Shown here piece by piece: positions 1-7,206 of a stretch of DNA of 32,118 nt. This stretch comes from CAZEJK01 sp964512045 (GTDB lineage Bacteria; Acidobacteriota; Thermoanaerobaculia; Thermoanaerobaculales; Sulfomarinibacteraceae), in assembly GCA_964512045.1 (NCBI GenBank), contig CAZEJK010000034.1, forward strand, positions 1 to 32,118, read 5' to 3'. Made by a program: the position numbers and the translations under genes. The notes below the pieces were generated by a model. The model made no database searches, was not told the DNA's origin, and saw only the letters and a list, made by a program, of their open reading frames with translations. Each line of letters begins with the position of its first letter. Position 1 is the stretch's first letter.

Positions 1-67
1 AGCTCACGCAGCACGTCGCCGGGGTGGGCGGGCGGCAGTCAGAATTAAGAACTGAGAATTGAGAACT
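1..67. other. Window edge downstream of oleA with short AT-rich repeat tract
   Basis: This is the sequence just past the oleA stop codon. Bases 1-40 are GC-rich and could belong to a neighbouring gene cut by the window edge, but too little is left to identify one. Bases 41-66 are markedly AT-rich and consist of degenerate direct repeats of a GAATT(A/G)AGAAC-like unit, unlike anything else in this GC-rich window. No terminator hairpin is visible. Confidence 0.4.
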
Positions 68-1087
68 TTACCAGACTACCTCAGCCATCGTGCAGTTGAT
101 GCCGCTGCCGATCCCCATCAGAGCGATTCTCTGACCCGGAAGAAGCTTGCCGGCCTCGCACAGCTTCGAAAGCACGATCGGCACGCCGGCCGGCCCGATG
201 TTGCCGTGGTCCGGGTACAGCCGGAAGATCTTGGCCAGGTCGAGGCCGAGGAGGCCTGCGAACCTCTCGGTGTGGGCCTTGCCGACCTGATGGATGATGT
301 AGTGATCGAACAGGTCGGCGTTCCAGCCGAGGGCGGTGCGGGCCCGCTCCCAGGTGGTCACAGCCAGCTCGAGACCGTGATGGAACAGCTTCTTGGTGTT
401 GGTAATCATGTGATCGACCTGCGCGCAGCACAGCCGGCTGTACTGGGTGGCAGCGAGGGTCACGCCTCCAAGAAACCGATGCTCACCAGGCCCACCGCTG
501 GTCCGGCCGAGCACCATGGCGGCTGCGCCGCAACCGAGAGTCAGGGTCGCGAAGTTCTCGCGAAACTCGTCCCAGGTGGTCTCCGGCCTCAGCAGCCGCT
601 CGATCGTCCGTTCTGTGGCGAACCGCGTGTTCTCGGCGTTGACCACGAGCCCGTACTCCACCTGGCCGGCCTCGATCATGGTGCTGACCGTCTGCATGCC
701 GTTCAGGAAGGCGAGGCATGCGTTGCCGATGTCGAAGCTCGAGCAGTCGGAGGAGAGGCCGAGGTTGGCGTGAACCGCCGACGCCGTTGACGGCTCCAGC
801 TGATCGCGACACACCGATGTGTTGATGAGCACTCCGATCCGGTCCCGCTCGATCCCGGCGCTGGCGATTGCCTTTTCGGCGGCCTCGGTGGCGGCGACTG
901 ACGGCTGCAGCTCCTCGTTCCACATGTGGCGTGCCTCGACGCCGGTGAGGCGCTTGAGCATGCCGGGCTCGATCCCGAGACGTGTCATCGTCGGCTCGAG
1001 CCGCTGCTCGATCTCCTCGGAGCTGATGATCTTCTCGGCATCCACGTGGTTGATGCTGTTGATCTGGACGTTCTCAAACTCGGTCAT
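68..1087 (-). CDS. oleA: OleA, thiolase-superfamily enzyme of long-chain olefin biosynthesis
   Basis: This 339-residue protein belongs to the FabH-like thiolase superfamily. It matches OleA, which joins two fatty acyl-CoAs head to head into a beta-keto acid, the first step of long-chain olefin synthesis. The thiolase triad is visible: Cys124 in NACLAFLNG, His266 in IIHQVGKAHT and Asn296 in DHGNIGPA. From memory, the segments INTSVCRDQLEPSTAS, TLGCGAAAMV and the C-terminal GIGSG-INC-MAEVVW ending are much closer to Xanthomonas OleA than to housekeeping FabH. The length is normal for OleA. The ATG start is preceded by GAGGAGAG. OleB, OleC and OleD usually lie nearby; none is in this window, so they would have to be left of the edge or elsewhere. 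A FabH-like enzyme of another pathway is the main alternative. Confidence 0.87.
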   Translation of the reverse strand: MTEFENVQINSINHVDAEKIISSEEIEQRLEPTMTRLGIEPGMLKRLTGVEARHMWNEELQPSVAATEAAEKAIASAGIERDRIGVLINTSVCRDQLEPSTASAVHANLGLSSDCSSFDIGNACLAFLNGMQTVSTMIEAGQVEYGLVVNAENTRFATERTIERLLRPETTWDEFRENFATLTLGCGAAAMVLGRTSGGPGEHRFLGGVTLAATQYSRLCCAQVDHMITNTKKLFHHGLELAVTTWERARTALGWNADLFDHYIIHQVGKAHTERFAGLLGLDLAKIFRLYPDHGNIGPAGVPIVLSKLCEAGKLLPGQRIALMGIGSGINCTMAEVVW

Positions 1088-1237
1088 GACCGCTCTCCTC
1101 AGACGCCCGCGGCAGGGGCACGGAAATCAACCGCGGTATGGTGCTCGTCCCTGCAAAACGGTCGGTAGGCTAGCACGGTTCGCAGCCGGGCGCACGCCGC
1201 AGCAGGCCGAGAGCCGTCCGGCGGGCTGCCGATGATC

Positions 1238-2656
1238 CTACGGCGTGTGGACCTCGATGCGCTCGAGGACGACCTCGTCGTCAGTGACGGCCTCGAGCAC
1301 CAGCCAGTGGACGGGGGCCCCGCCAAGACCGAGCTCGATTGCAGTCGGAGAGTCGGGCACGTTGATGGTCTCTAACGTCTGCTCGTCGACGGTCACTCGC
1401 AACCGACCGTTACTGAGTGAGCCGACCCGGTCATGCAGGACCAGGCGCACGGCGGTGAGTCGGTCGCCACCGAGCTCGAGGCGGAGCTTCGAGCCCGAGC
1501 TGTCGCACAGGCTTCCACCCAGGCAGGCGGGCGCCGCGATCAGGGAGCGCCACCCCGGAGTCTGCTCTGGCAGCCCGTAGCGTACAGCGAGCTCGGAGAT
1601 GACGGCCTCATCGTCGGTGAGCGTGGTGACCACGAGCTGCTCGCCGCGGATGCCTCCCAGCTCCACCTCGAACGAGCTCCCCGAGCGCTGGATGTCCAGA
1701 TCGTGGGCGATGACAGTCCCATCGATGCGGAGCTGGAGGTGCGCCTTGGTCACGTTGCCGACATCGTCGTGGGCACGGAGCCGGACCCCCGAGATAGGCT
1801 GGTCCTTCAGCGAGACAATCACGTGGTTGCCCTGCTCCGCACAACGGCTGCCGCCGAAGCAGACCTTCGCTTCAGGGTACGGCGTCCATGGCTGTGCCGG
1901 CTCCCGCTGGGATCCGTAGCGAACTGCAACCTCAGCAATCACGACCTCGTCGTCTGCCGCCGGCGCGATCACGAGCCGTTGCCCGCGTAGGCCGTCAAGA
2001 GCGATCTCATGGGGCGTCGCCAGGCGGGTGATCTCTCCGATCTCTGCGATTCTGCGCCCGTCCACCTCCAACCGGAGGCGTCCGTTGCGGTGGGAGCCGA
2101 CGTCGTCGTGGGCTGAGAAGCGGATGCCGACCACCGGCGCATCTTCGAGCGAGATCGCCACCACAGCAGCATCGCCTCCGCAGCGCGAGCCGCCGATGCA
2201 GGCGGCGGCCTCCGGGTAGTCGCGCCAGCCTTCGACCGCGACTGCCGTTGGGCTGGGACGGAGCTGTGCCTGCCACTCTGGCGTGGCTGTGGGCGCTGCG
2301 TAGGGGCCCGACGTCGGGGTCGGTGAGACGACCTGCGTGCGCCAGCTCGTGGTTGGTGTTGCCGGGACTCTCGTGGGTGTGGCGGTCGGCGAAGGTCGTG
2401 TGGCGGATCCGCTGCAGTGTGTTGCCAACGCTGCCTCGGCGTCCTCGCGGTTCGCGTACAGACCGAAGACGCGGTCCGCCGCCTGAACCTCGGCGGTGCC
2501 ATAGACCACCTCGCACGCGCCGGTGGACGCGCGCTGCAAGGCGACCCAGCGGGGGACGCCCACGTCCTGGCCGACAGCTGTCGTCGCAGCTGCGAGGGCG
2601 GTCACGATGCTGAGAACAAACCGGAAAGACGTCGATCGGGAGCGTAGGGATCTCAT
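1238..2656 (-). CDS. Secreted protein with three tandem C-x-G-G-S-x-C domains
   Basis: I do not recognise this 472-residue protein as a named family. It starts with a signal peptide (about residues 1-29, ending near AVGQD). A small N-terminal segment of about 50 residues has two cysteines and the pattern VFGLYANREDAEAAL. A Pro/Thr/Ser-rich linker follows. Three repeats of roughly 100 residues fill the rest. Each carries C-(I/F/L)-G-G-S-x-C, then HD-x-VG, then a (D)DE-(V/A)-V-I-x-E-hydrophobic strand, usually ending VRYG. The strand-rich pattern suggests beta-sandwich domains of a binding type, each perhaps with a disulfide; that is inference. The start is the ATG at 2656, whose ribosome-binding site is weak. 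It lies 53 bp downstream of the nucleotidase-barrel gene and is probably cotranscribed with it. Confidence 0.8.
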   Translation of the reverse strand: MRSLRSRSTSFRFVLSIVTALAAATTAVGQDVGVPRWVALQRASTGACEVVYGTAEVQAADRVFGLYANREDAEAALATHCSGSATRPSPTATPTRVPATPTTSWRTQVVSPTPTSGPYAAPTATPEWQAQLRPSPTAVAVEGWRDYPEAAACIGGSRCGGDAAVVAISLEDAPVVGIRFSAHDDVGSHRNGRLRLEVDGRRIAEIGEITRLATPHEIALDGLRGQRLVIAPAADDEVVIAEVAVRYGSQREPAQPWTPYPEAKVCFGGSRCAEQGNHVIVSLKDQPISGVRLRAHDDVGNVTKAHLQLRIDGTVIAHDLDIQRSGSSFEVELGGIRGEQLVVTTLTDDEAVISELAVRYGLPEQTPGWRSLIAAPACLGGSLCDSSGSKLRLELGGDRLTAVRLVLHDRVGSLSNGRLRVTVDEQTLETINVPDSPTAIELGLGGAPVHWLVLEAVTDDEVVLERIEVHTP

Positions 2657-2709
2657 CGGGCCATTCTAGCGTCAACCGTGTGCACGGGCGAGCTGCGCGC
2701 AGCCGTCTG

Positions 2710-4971
2710 CTACCTCGCCTGGTGCTTGCTCTGCCAGCGGAACGTGAGGCCGAGGGAGTACCGAAGGTACTCCGCGGTGCCGTCGACGTTCGAGTCGTCG
2801 TAGAGGTAGTAGGTGATGCCGGGCGTGAGCAGCAGATGGTCGCGGATCGGGAACATCAGCCGGATCTCGGCATCGAGACGCTCGACCTCCACCGCGCCGT
2901 CGCGAAGATGCTCCAGGTACAGTCGGGATGAGAGCCCCCATGGGTGGTCCTCAGGGTCGACTTGATAGTGGATCTCGACGTTGAGCCCGCGTTGGTCGGC
3001 GCGGTCAGAGTTGCCGAAGCGTCGGGCGACGGCGCCGATGCGAACCATCGTCCAGCGACCGGACGACCAGCCGAGGCCGGCGGCCAGTGTTTCCTCGAGC
3101 TGACGGGGGAGGGTCTGCCCGGCGTGTGTGTTGCGCCGGAGCTCCGAGTCGAGGGTCAGCCCGAGGAACGGCGCCGATCCGAGCAACCATGAGCCGTCGG
3201 AGAACGCGACGGTGCTGTTGAACCGGATGTCATCGTCGAGCTCCCGCTCGCCGGAGCCTTCACTGTCGATCACGCCATATCGGCTTCGCAGACGGTTCTC
3301 CCAGACCCATGACGGCATCTCCATGTCGGCGTGGAGCTCCAGCTCGCCGAAGACGCTCGAGCTGTCGTCGGCGGTCACGCGGGAGTCCGACACGTCCTCG
3401 TAGCCATTGGGCCGATCGGTCCGCACGCCGACGGCGCTGAGGCGGAAGCGATCGACTCCGTAGCGCCAAAGCGGTTTCCTCGAAAGGTCGGGAAACGGCA
3501 CGTCGGCCCGCTTGAGGCGGGGGATGACGACGTCGTCACGCAGCTCGACGTGGGCAGCACTTGGCATGAGCAGTGGTGTCGTTTCGGCCTGGGCCAGCAT
3601 CTCGTAATCGTCGCCACCCCCTGCGAGGTAGGAGGTGGTCACCACCGTGTAGGCATCGTGCTCGTGAATCGGTCGTCCGTTGACCGTGCTCGCGTCGTCG
3701 CTGATGCCAGCGAACACGAGAGTGTCCTTCGGCGGCGGGGCTCCCTCCACCAGCCGGGCCTTCGAGGCGTCGTGCAGTCCGATGAGCTCCTCGCCAGTGA
3801 GCGTGACGGTCACGAGCCACTGGTTGATCGACAGCAATCTGCTGACGGTCTCGAAGGACACGCGCCCGCCCTCGAAGTGCACCGGATCCACCGGCCGGAG
3901 ACCGCCGCGGTTGAGGACGGCGACCTCTGCCCGAGCAGCTTCGCGCATCGCCTCGAGCACGAACCGCTCGAGCTCCTCGCGGTTATCGGGGGCCGCTGCC
4001 GGGAGCGGCTGGCCGACGGCAGAGCGGAACGCCGCGAACGCGCTGCGGACCCTGTGCTCGAGGACGGGATCGGGCTCGTTGGACGGCTCCACCGGGACAA
4101 CTGTCAGCTTCGTGTCGATCACGTGCCATCCGGAGGCTGCCGGTTGCAGGCGAAGATCGATCCGTGCGACCGACCAGGGCGCCCCTGCATCCTGGTCGAG
4201 CCCGACGAGGGCAACTTGGGGTCCACCCTGGGTCTTCTCGACGACGAGGCTGTGGCCCATGTCTGGATCGATCAGAAGGTCGACTCCACCCGGCTCTTCG
4301 ACCAGCCGCCACGAAAGAGACCGCTCTGTGAGGCTGCGGCCGTGCGCGGCCGAGTGCACGATGGCGACCACGAGGTCGTCGGGACGAGTGGCAGCCAGCT
4401 CCGCGACGTCGTGGGCGGCGGCGTCGACGATCCCGATGGAGGCGAGCTCGTCCAGCTCATCCGCGCTCAGAACGCTGTGCACTACGACCCCTACGGGTCC
4501 GGCGTCGAGCACAACATGGCTGGGCAGCGACTCCAGGCCGCTCGAAGAGAACGGGCGCAGTATCGGCACCTGGGTGGTGGCGGCAAGCTGGGACAGCCGA
4601 TCGACGCCGACGGTCAGGTCGATCTCGTTGGGAGCGAACGCCTGACAGCCGGCGGCCTGCAGCACCTCGAGCATTGTCGCGCCGCCGTCGATCCGCGACT
4701 CCGCAAACGGCGCGATAGTGCGGCCGGCGTCGAGGATTACGACCGGGGCGCCATCGCTGCTGGCCTCCGCCGCCAAACGCTGGACCGCGGCGGCAAGAGT
4801 TGCCACCGTCGTCTCCTCTGGGGTGACCAGCTGCCCCGAAATCCCGGTCGTGACCAGGATCGTGAGAGTCTGGTCTGAGCGGTCCTCCGCCTTCGCCGGA
4901 ACGCCGGCGAGGAGGGAGGTCAGCAGGGCGATGATCGAGACCGGGAGCGAGATTGCAGTCGGGCTCCGCAT
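2710..4971 (-). CDS. Degenerate 5'-nucleotidase-like protein fused to a predicted outer-membrane beta-barrel
   Basis: This 753-residue exported protein has a signal peptide (about 1-28), a metallophosphatase-like region (about 35-270), a 5'-nucleotidase C-terminal-type domain (about 320-470) and a strand-rich C-terminal part (about 500-753). The C-terminal nucleotidase domain is recognisable from LNRGGLR (353-359) and YTVVTTSYLAGGGDDYEML (441-459). In the first domain most metal-site motifs are altered. TTGISGQ (41-47) stands where the family has a ND-x-HG motif, DAGR (81-84) replaces DAGD, APNEID (113-118) replaces GNHEFD, and GHSL (239-242) replaces GHxH. It therefore looks catalytically dead. 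The last 250 residues have alternating amphipathic strands and end GLTFRW plus seven residues, as expected for an outer-membrane barrel; this is inferred. The start has only a weak ribosome-binding site. Confidence 0.78.
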   Translation of the reverse strand: MRSPTAISLPVSIIALLTSLLAGVPAKAEDRSDQTLTILVTTGISGQLVTPEETTVATLAAAVQRLAAEASSDGAPVVILDAGRTIAPFAESRIDGGATMLEVLQAAGCQAFAPNEIDLTVGVDRLSQLAATTQVPILRPFSSSGLESLPSHVVLDAGPVGVVVHSVLSADELDELASIGIVDAAAHDVAELAATRPDDLVVAIVHSAAHGRSLTERSLSWRLVEEPGGVDLLIDPDMGHSLVVEKTQGGPQVALVGLDQDAGAPWSVARIDLRLQPAASGWHVIDTKLTVVPVEPSNEPDPVLEHRVRSAFAAFRSAVGQPLPAAAPDNREELERFVLEAMREAARAEVAVLNRGGLRPVDPVHFEGGRVSFETVSRLLSINQWLVTVTLTGEELIGLHDASKARLVEGAPPPKDTLVFAGISDDASTVNGRPIHEHDAYTVVTTSYLAGGGDDYEMLAQAETTPLLMPSAAHVELRDDVVIPRLKRADVPFPDLSRKPLWRYGVDRFRLSAVGVRTDRPNGYEDVSDSRVTADDSSSVFGELELHADMEMPSWVWENRLRSRYGVIDSEGSGERELDDDIRFNSTVAFSDGSWLLGSAPFLGLTLDSELRRNTHAGQTLPRQLEETLAAGLGWSSGRWTMVRIGAVARRFGNSDRADQRGLNVEIHYQVDPEDHPWGLSSRLYLEHLRDGAVEVERLDAEIRLMFPIRDHLLLTPGITYYLYDDSNVDGTAEYLRYSLGLTFRWQSKHQAR

Positions 4972-5060
4972 CGGCGGAGTATAGCTCGACCCCGACGACG
5001 GGACCTCAATGGTGGGGCCTCTGCTCCCGACAACCCGATCGTCCGTCGGCTTTCAGATCC

Positions 5061-5075
5061 CTCGGGTCGCCCGAG
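5061..5075. terminator. Short perfect hairpin downstream of the dodecin gene
   Basis: CTCGGG and CCCGAG form a perfect 6-bp stem around a 3-nt loop, about 45 nt past the dodecin stop codon and before the nucleotidase-barrel gene. There is no T-run on either strand, so a role as terminator is only a suggestion. Confidence 0.3.
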
Positions 5076-5119
5076 ACGCCGCTTCGAGGATCTGCCGAAC
5101 GCTCCTGCGGGCAGCTGTG

Positions 5120-5335
5120 TTACTCCTTGCCTTCGTACTTGAAGGAGACCTTTACCTTGGCACGGTAAGCGCGGATCTCCCCGTTCTCGAGCTGCATGTC
5201 GAGCTCTGAGATCTCGGCGATGCGCAGGTCGCGCAGATGCCGTGAGGCCATGGCCACCGCGGCCTGCGCTGCCTTCTCCCACGACTCGGTGCTCGTTCCG
5301 ACCAGCTCGATGACCTTGTACACGCTCTCAGCCAT
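5120..5335 (-). CDS. Dodecin-family protein lacking the flavin-binding Trp and Gln
   Basis: This 71-residue protein is a full-length dodecin, a small alpha/beta protein that assembles into a hollow 12-mer. The family pattern is clear: VYKVIELVGTSTESWEKA at the start, the helix AAVAMASRHLRDLR, and the strand YRAKVKVSFKYE at the end. Flavin-binding dodecins have Trp right after the helix (LRNLRWFEV) and Gln 19 residues later. Here those positions hold Ile39 and Arg58, so flavin binding is doubtful. A calcium-dodecin-like or storage/scaffold role is possible but unproven. The open frame extends upstream to 5455, but I chose the ATG at 5335 because it has a good GGGAGGAC ribosome-binding site and matches the family length. 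Confidence 0.9.
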   Translation of the reverse strand: MAESVYKVIELVGTSTESWEKAAQAAVAMASRHLRDLRIAEISELDMQLENGEIRAYRAKVKVSFKYEGKE

Positions 5336-5548
5336 GGCGTCCTCCCTATCCGTGGAGCCGTTTCCAGAAGCGGTCTGTCGATTCATTCGAGTACAGCCCC
5401 TCCAACGTAACACCTCGAGAGTCATCACGCCAGTGGGAGACGAGCGCTGAACCATCGATCCGCCCGGCCCGGAGCGATGTCCGTGGGCTCCGCGGGAGAG
5501 GTGGTGTTCCTCGTGACCACTTCGGAGAGTGACACCCGACTCCGATTG

Positions 5549-6202
5549 CTAGGTGCTCGGGACGAGGCCTTGAATCGTACGTTCGAGCTGCCTGGGGGTC
5601 GCATCCAAGAACTCCCCTGCAAACCGTCGCAGGCGCGTCACACCAGGAGGGGTCGCATCGCGAACAACCCGGAGAGTGAGGTGGGGCGAGCGTATGGTCA
5701 TGAACCGAAGGCTGTACACCGAGCCGACCTCGAGCCGACGGCTGCACTCGAGCAGCACGCCGGTTGCGCTGAGATCGACGGTCTGGGCCATGACACTGAC
5801 GCCCCGAGGATCGTCGAGGCGGCAGGGCGTCTGTACGTTGTAGCGGTGGGCGCGACGGCCGGGAAGGCCCAGTAGGTGTGCGACCTCCCGATCGAGCTCC
5901 TCGGGATCGAACGCCGCGGGTAGCGTGGCCCGCAAGGTCGGGAGCGGCTGTGGGGGCTGGTCGTCGTAGAGCGCGATGATCGGGAAGCGAGCCCCCGGCA
6001 ACGCGGTGCGGATCCTCGCGAGCAGCGCCGCTCCGTCGCCGACGATGTGCACGATGAGCAGGTCGGGAGGCGTACGAACAACCTCTTGAAACGCGCTGTC
6101 GGCTGTTGTGTGCCAGCGGACGTCAAACGACTCGCGACGCAGAATAGTGCTCTCGAGCTGCGACCGCTGCAGGGGCGTGCAGACGACGACGATGTGGCTC
6201 AC
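5549..6202 (-). CDS. PilZ-domain c-di-GMP receptor with N-terminal pseudo-receiver
   Basis: The 217-residue protein has two parts. Residues 1-112 look like a response-regulator receiver fold, but the phosphoacceptor position in PDLLIVHI is His52 instead of Asp, and the acidic pair near the N-terminus is replaced by VVVCTP. It is probably a pseudo-receiver that cannot be phosphorylated. Residues 115-217 form a PilZ domain with both c-di-GMP motifs, RRAHR (116-120, RxxxR) and DLSATG (143-148, DxSxxG), so nucleotide binding is likely. The start is a GTG with no clear ribosome-binding site, so the exact N-terminus is uncertain. It is divergent from the efflux operon. The diguanylate cyclase at 20731 is a possible source of its ligand, but they are not linked genetically. 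Confidence 0.85.
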   Translation of the reverse strand: MSHIVVVCTPLQRSQLESTILRRESFDVRWHTTADSAFQEVVRTPPDLLIVHIVGDGAALLARIRTALPGARFPIIALYDDQPPQPLPTLRATLPAAFDPEELDREVAHLLGLPGRRAHRYNVQTPCRLDDPRGVSVMAQTVDLSATGVLLECSRRLEVGSVYSLRFMTIRSPHLTLRVVRDATPPGVTRLRRFAGEFLDATPRQLERTIQGLVPST

Positions 6203-6442
6203 GGAGCGTGGTCCGGCGACGCGATAGACTGTTCCGAGCGAGCGGTCTTCATCGTTCGCAGTGTATCAGTGCTGTGAACACAGTGCCCGGGAGGCGGCGG
6301 TTCTCCGACGGGATCTCTCCGCCCGCGGGAGAGCTGCGAAGCGTCGTGGTCGATTGTGTGGTCGGTCGTGCTCCGGTTGGCCATGGAAGCTCGGTCGAGA
6401 TAATGGCGCAAGTGGTTGTTCGGCAGTCCTGCGCGGAGGGGC

Positions 6443-6471
6443 TTGACAGCCCATGACAACGGGAGTAATCT
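6443..6471 (+). promoter_or_regulatory. Sigma-70 type promoter of the tetR-tolC-MFP-RND operon
   Basis: A perfect -35 TTGACA (6443-6448) is separated by 17 bp from a -10 TAATCT (6466-6471). The predicted transcription start is about 6478, at the left edge of the palindromic operator. It is the best housekeeping promoter in the window. Confidence 0.8.
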
Positions 6472-6478
6472 CCGCCGA

Positions 6479-6504
6479 ATTCTGACCGACTGGTCGGTCA
6501 GAAT
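6479..6504. promoter_or_regulatory. 26-bp perfect palindrome, probable TetR operator
   Basis: ATTCTGACCGAC (6479-6490), a TG spacer, then GTCGGTCAGAAT (6493-6504) form a perfect dyad with 12-bp arms. The core GACCGAC-TG-GTCGGTC is the type bound by TetR/AcrR repressors of efflux operons. It begins 7 bp past the -10 box and covers the predicted transcription start, so a bound repressor would block initiation. It lies 28 bp before the tetR start, implying autorepression of the whole operon. Confidence 0.82.
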
Positions 6505-6531
6505 AGAGCAGACCGGTTGACGGAGGGTGTC

Positions 6532-7161
6532 GTGGCACCTCGAAGCGTGACGGACGACGAGCGGGAGACCAAGCGGCTGCAGATCGTGCAGGCCGCCGGA
6601 CGGGTGTTCAACGAGCAGGGTTTCGGGCGGACGCGTGTCGCGGACATCGCGGTCGAAGCCGGGGTCGGCAAGGGCACCGTTTACGAGTACTTCGCGAGCA
6701 AGGACGAGCTGTTCTTCGCGGTGTTCGAGCGCCTGCAGCAGACGGTGACCGAGCGGATCGAAGCGGACATCGAGCAGGGCGGGGTCATTCGTGAACGGCT
6801 GACACGGCTGTTTGCCACCGGCGCTCAGGTGACCCGCGAGCAGGCCGAGAGCCAGGCGGTGATCATGGACTTCTGGACCTCCTCGCGTGGCCAGCTGTTG
6901 GAGGATCGGTTTCGCCACTGGTGCGTGCAGTCGTACGAGCTCTACCGCCGGGTTGTGGCGGACATCCTCCGAGTGGGTCAGGAAAACGGCGAGGTTCGAG
7001 GCGATCTGGACGTGGAGGCCTTGGCGGTCATGATCGTGGCAGCGTTCGATGGGCTCGGCGTTCAGCTGTACATGGACCGCGCTCTCGATGTGGAGCTGGC
7101 GTCGAGCGAGCTCGTGCGATCACTGTGCGACGGTATCTGTACCGGACAGGAGAGAACCTGA
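6532..7161 (+). CDS. TetR/AcrR-family transcriptional repressor of the efflux operon
   Basis: This 209-residue regulator has an N-terminal TetR helix-turn-helix (about residues 12-58) with the typical run RVFNEQGFGRTRVADIAVEAG followed by VGKGTVYEYFASKDELF. A helical ligand-binding domain follows. The open frame also allows a TTG start at 6517. I prefer GTG at 6532 because GGAGGG lies 4 nt upstream and nothing comparable precedes the TTG. A perfect palindrome overlaps its promoter, so it very likely represses itself and the three efflux genes downstream. The inducer cannot be read from the sequence. It is 45 bp upstream of the tolC-like gene. Confidence 0.92.
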   Translation: MAPRSVTDDERETKRLQIVQAAGRVFNEQGFGRTRVADIAVEAGVGKGTVYEYFASKDELFFAVFERLQQTVTERIEADIEQGGVIRERLTRLFATGAQVTREQAESQAVIMDFWTSSRGQLLEDRFRHWCVQSYELYRRVVADILRVGQENGEVRGDLDVEALAVMIVAAFDGLGVQLYMDRALDVELASSELVRSLCDGICTGQERT

Positions 7162-7206
7162 TGGCCGGCTCGTGCGTACGCAGGCAATGGTGGTGAGGAG
7201 GGAGCT

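Larger units (their letters stand above)
6203..6531. other. Divergent intergenic region between PilZ gene and tetR
   Basis: These 329 bp hold the tetR promoter and operator (listed separately). They also contain a short palindrome with arms CTGTG and CACAG (6272-6283) on the PilZ side and a hairpin with arms CTCTCC (6315-6320) and GGAGAG (6328-6333). I found no convincing -35/-10 pair for the PilZ gene and no small ORF with a ribosome-binding site. Confidence 0.5.

Noticed and set aside
3331..4878. Long plus-strand open frame of 515 codons
   Set aside because: It is antisense to the nucleotidase-barrel gene and its translation is rich in Arg, His and Gly without any family motif or ribosome-binding site.
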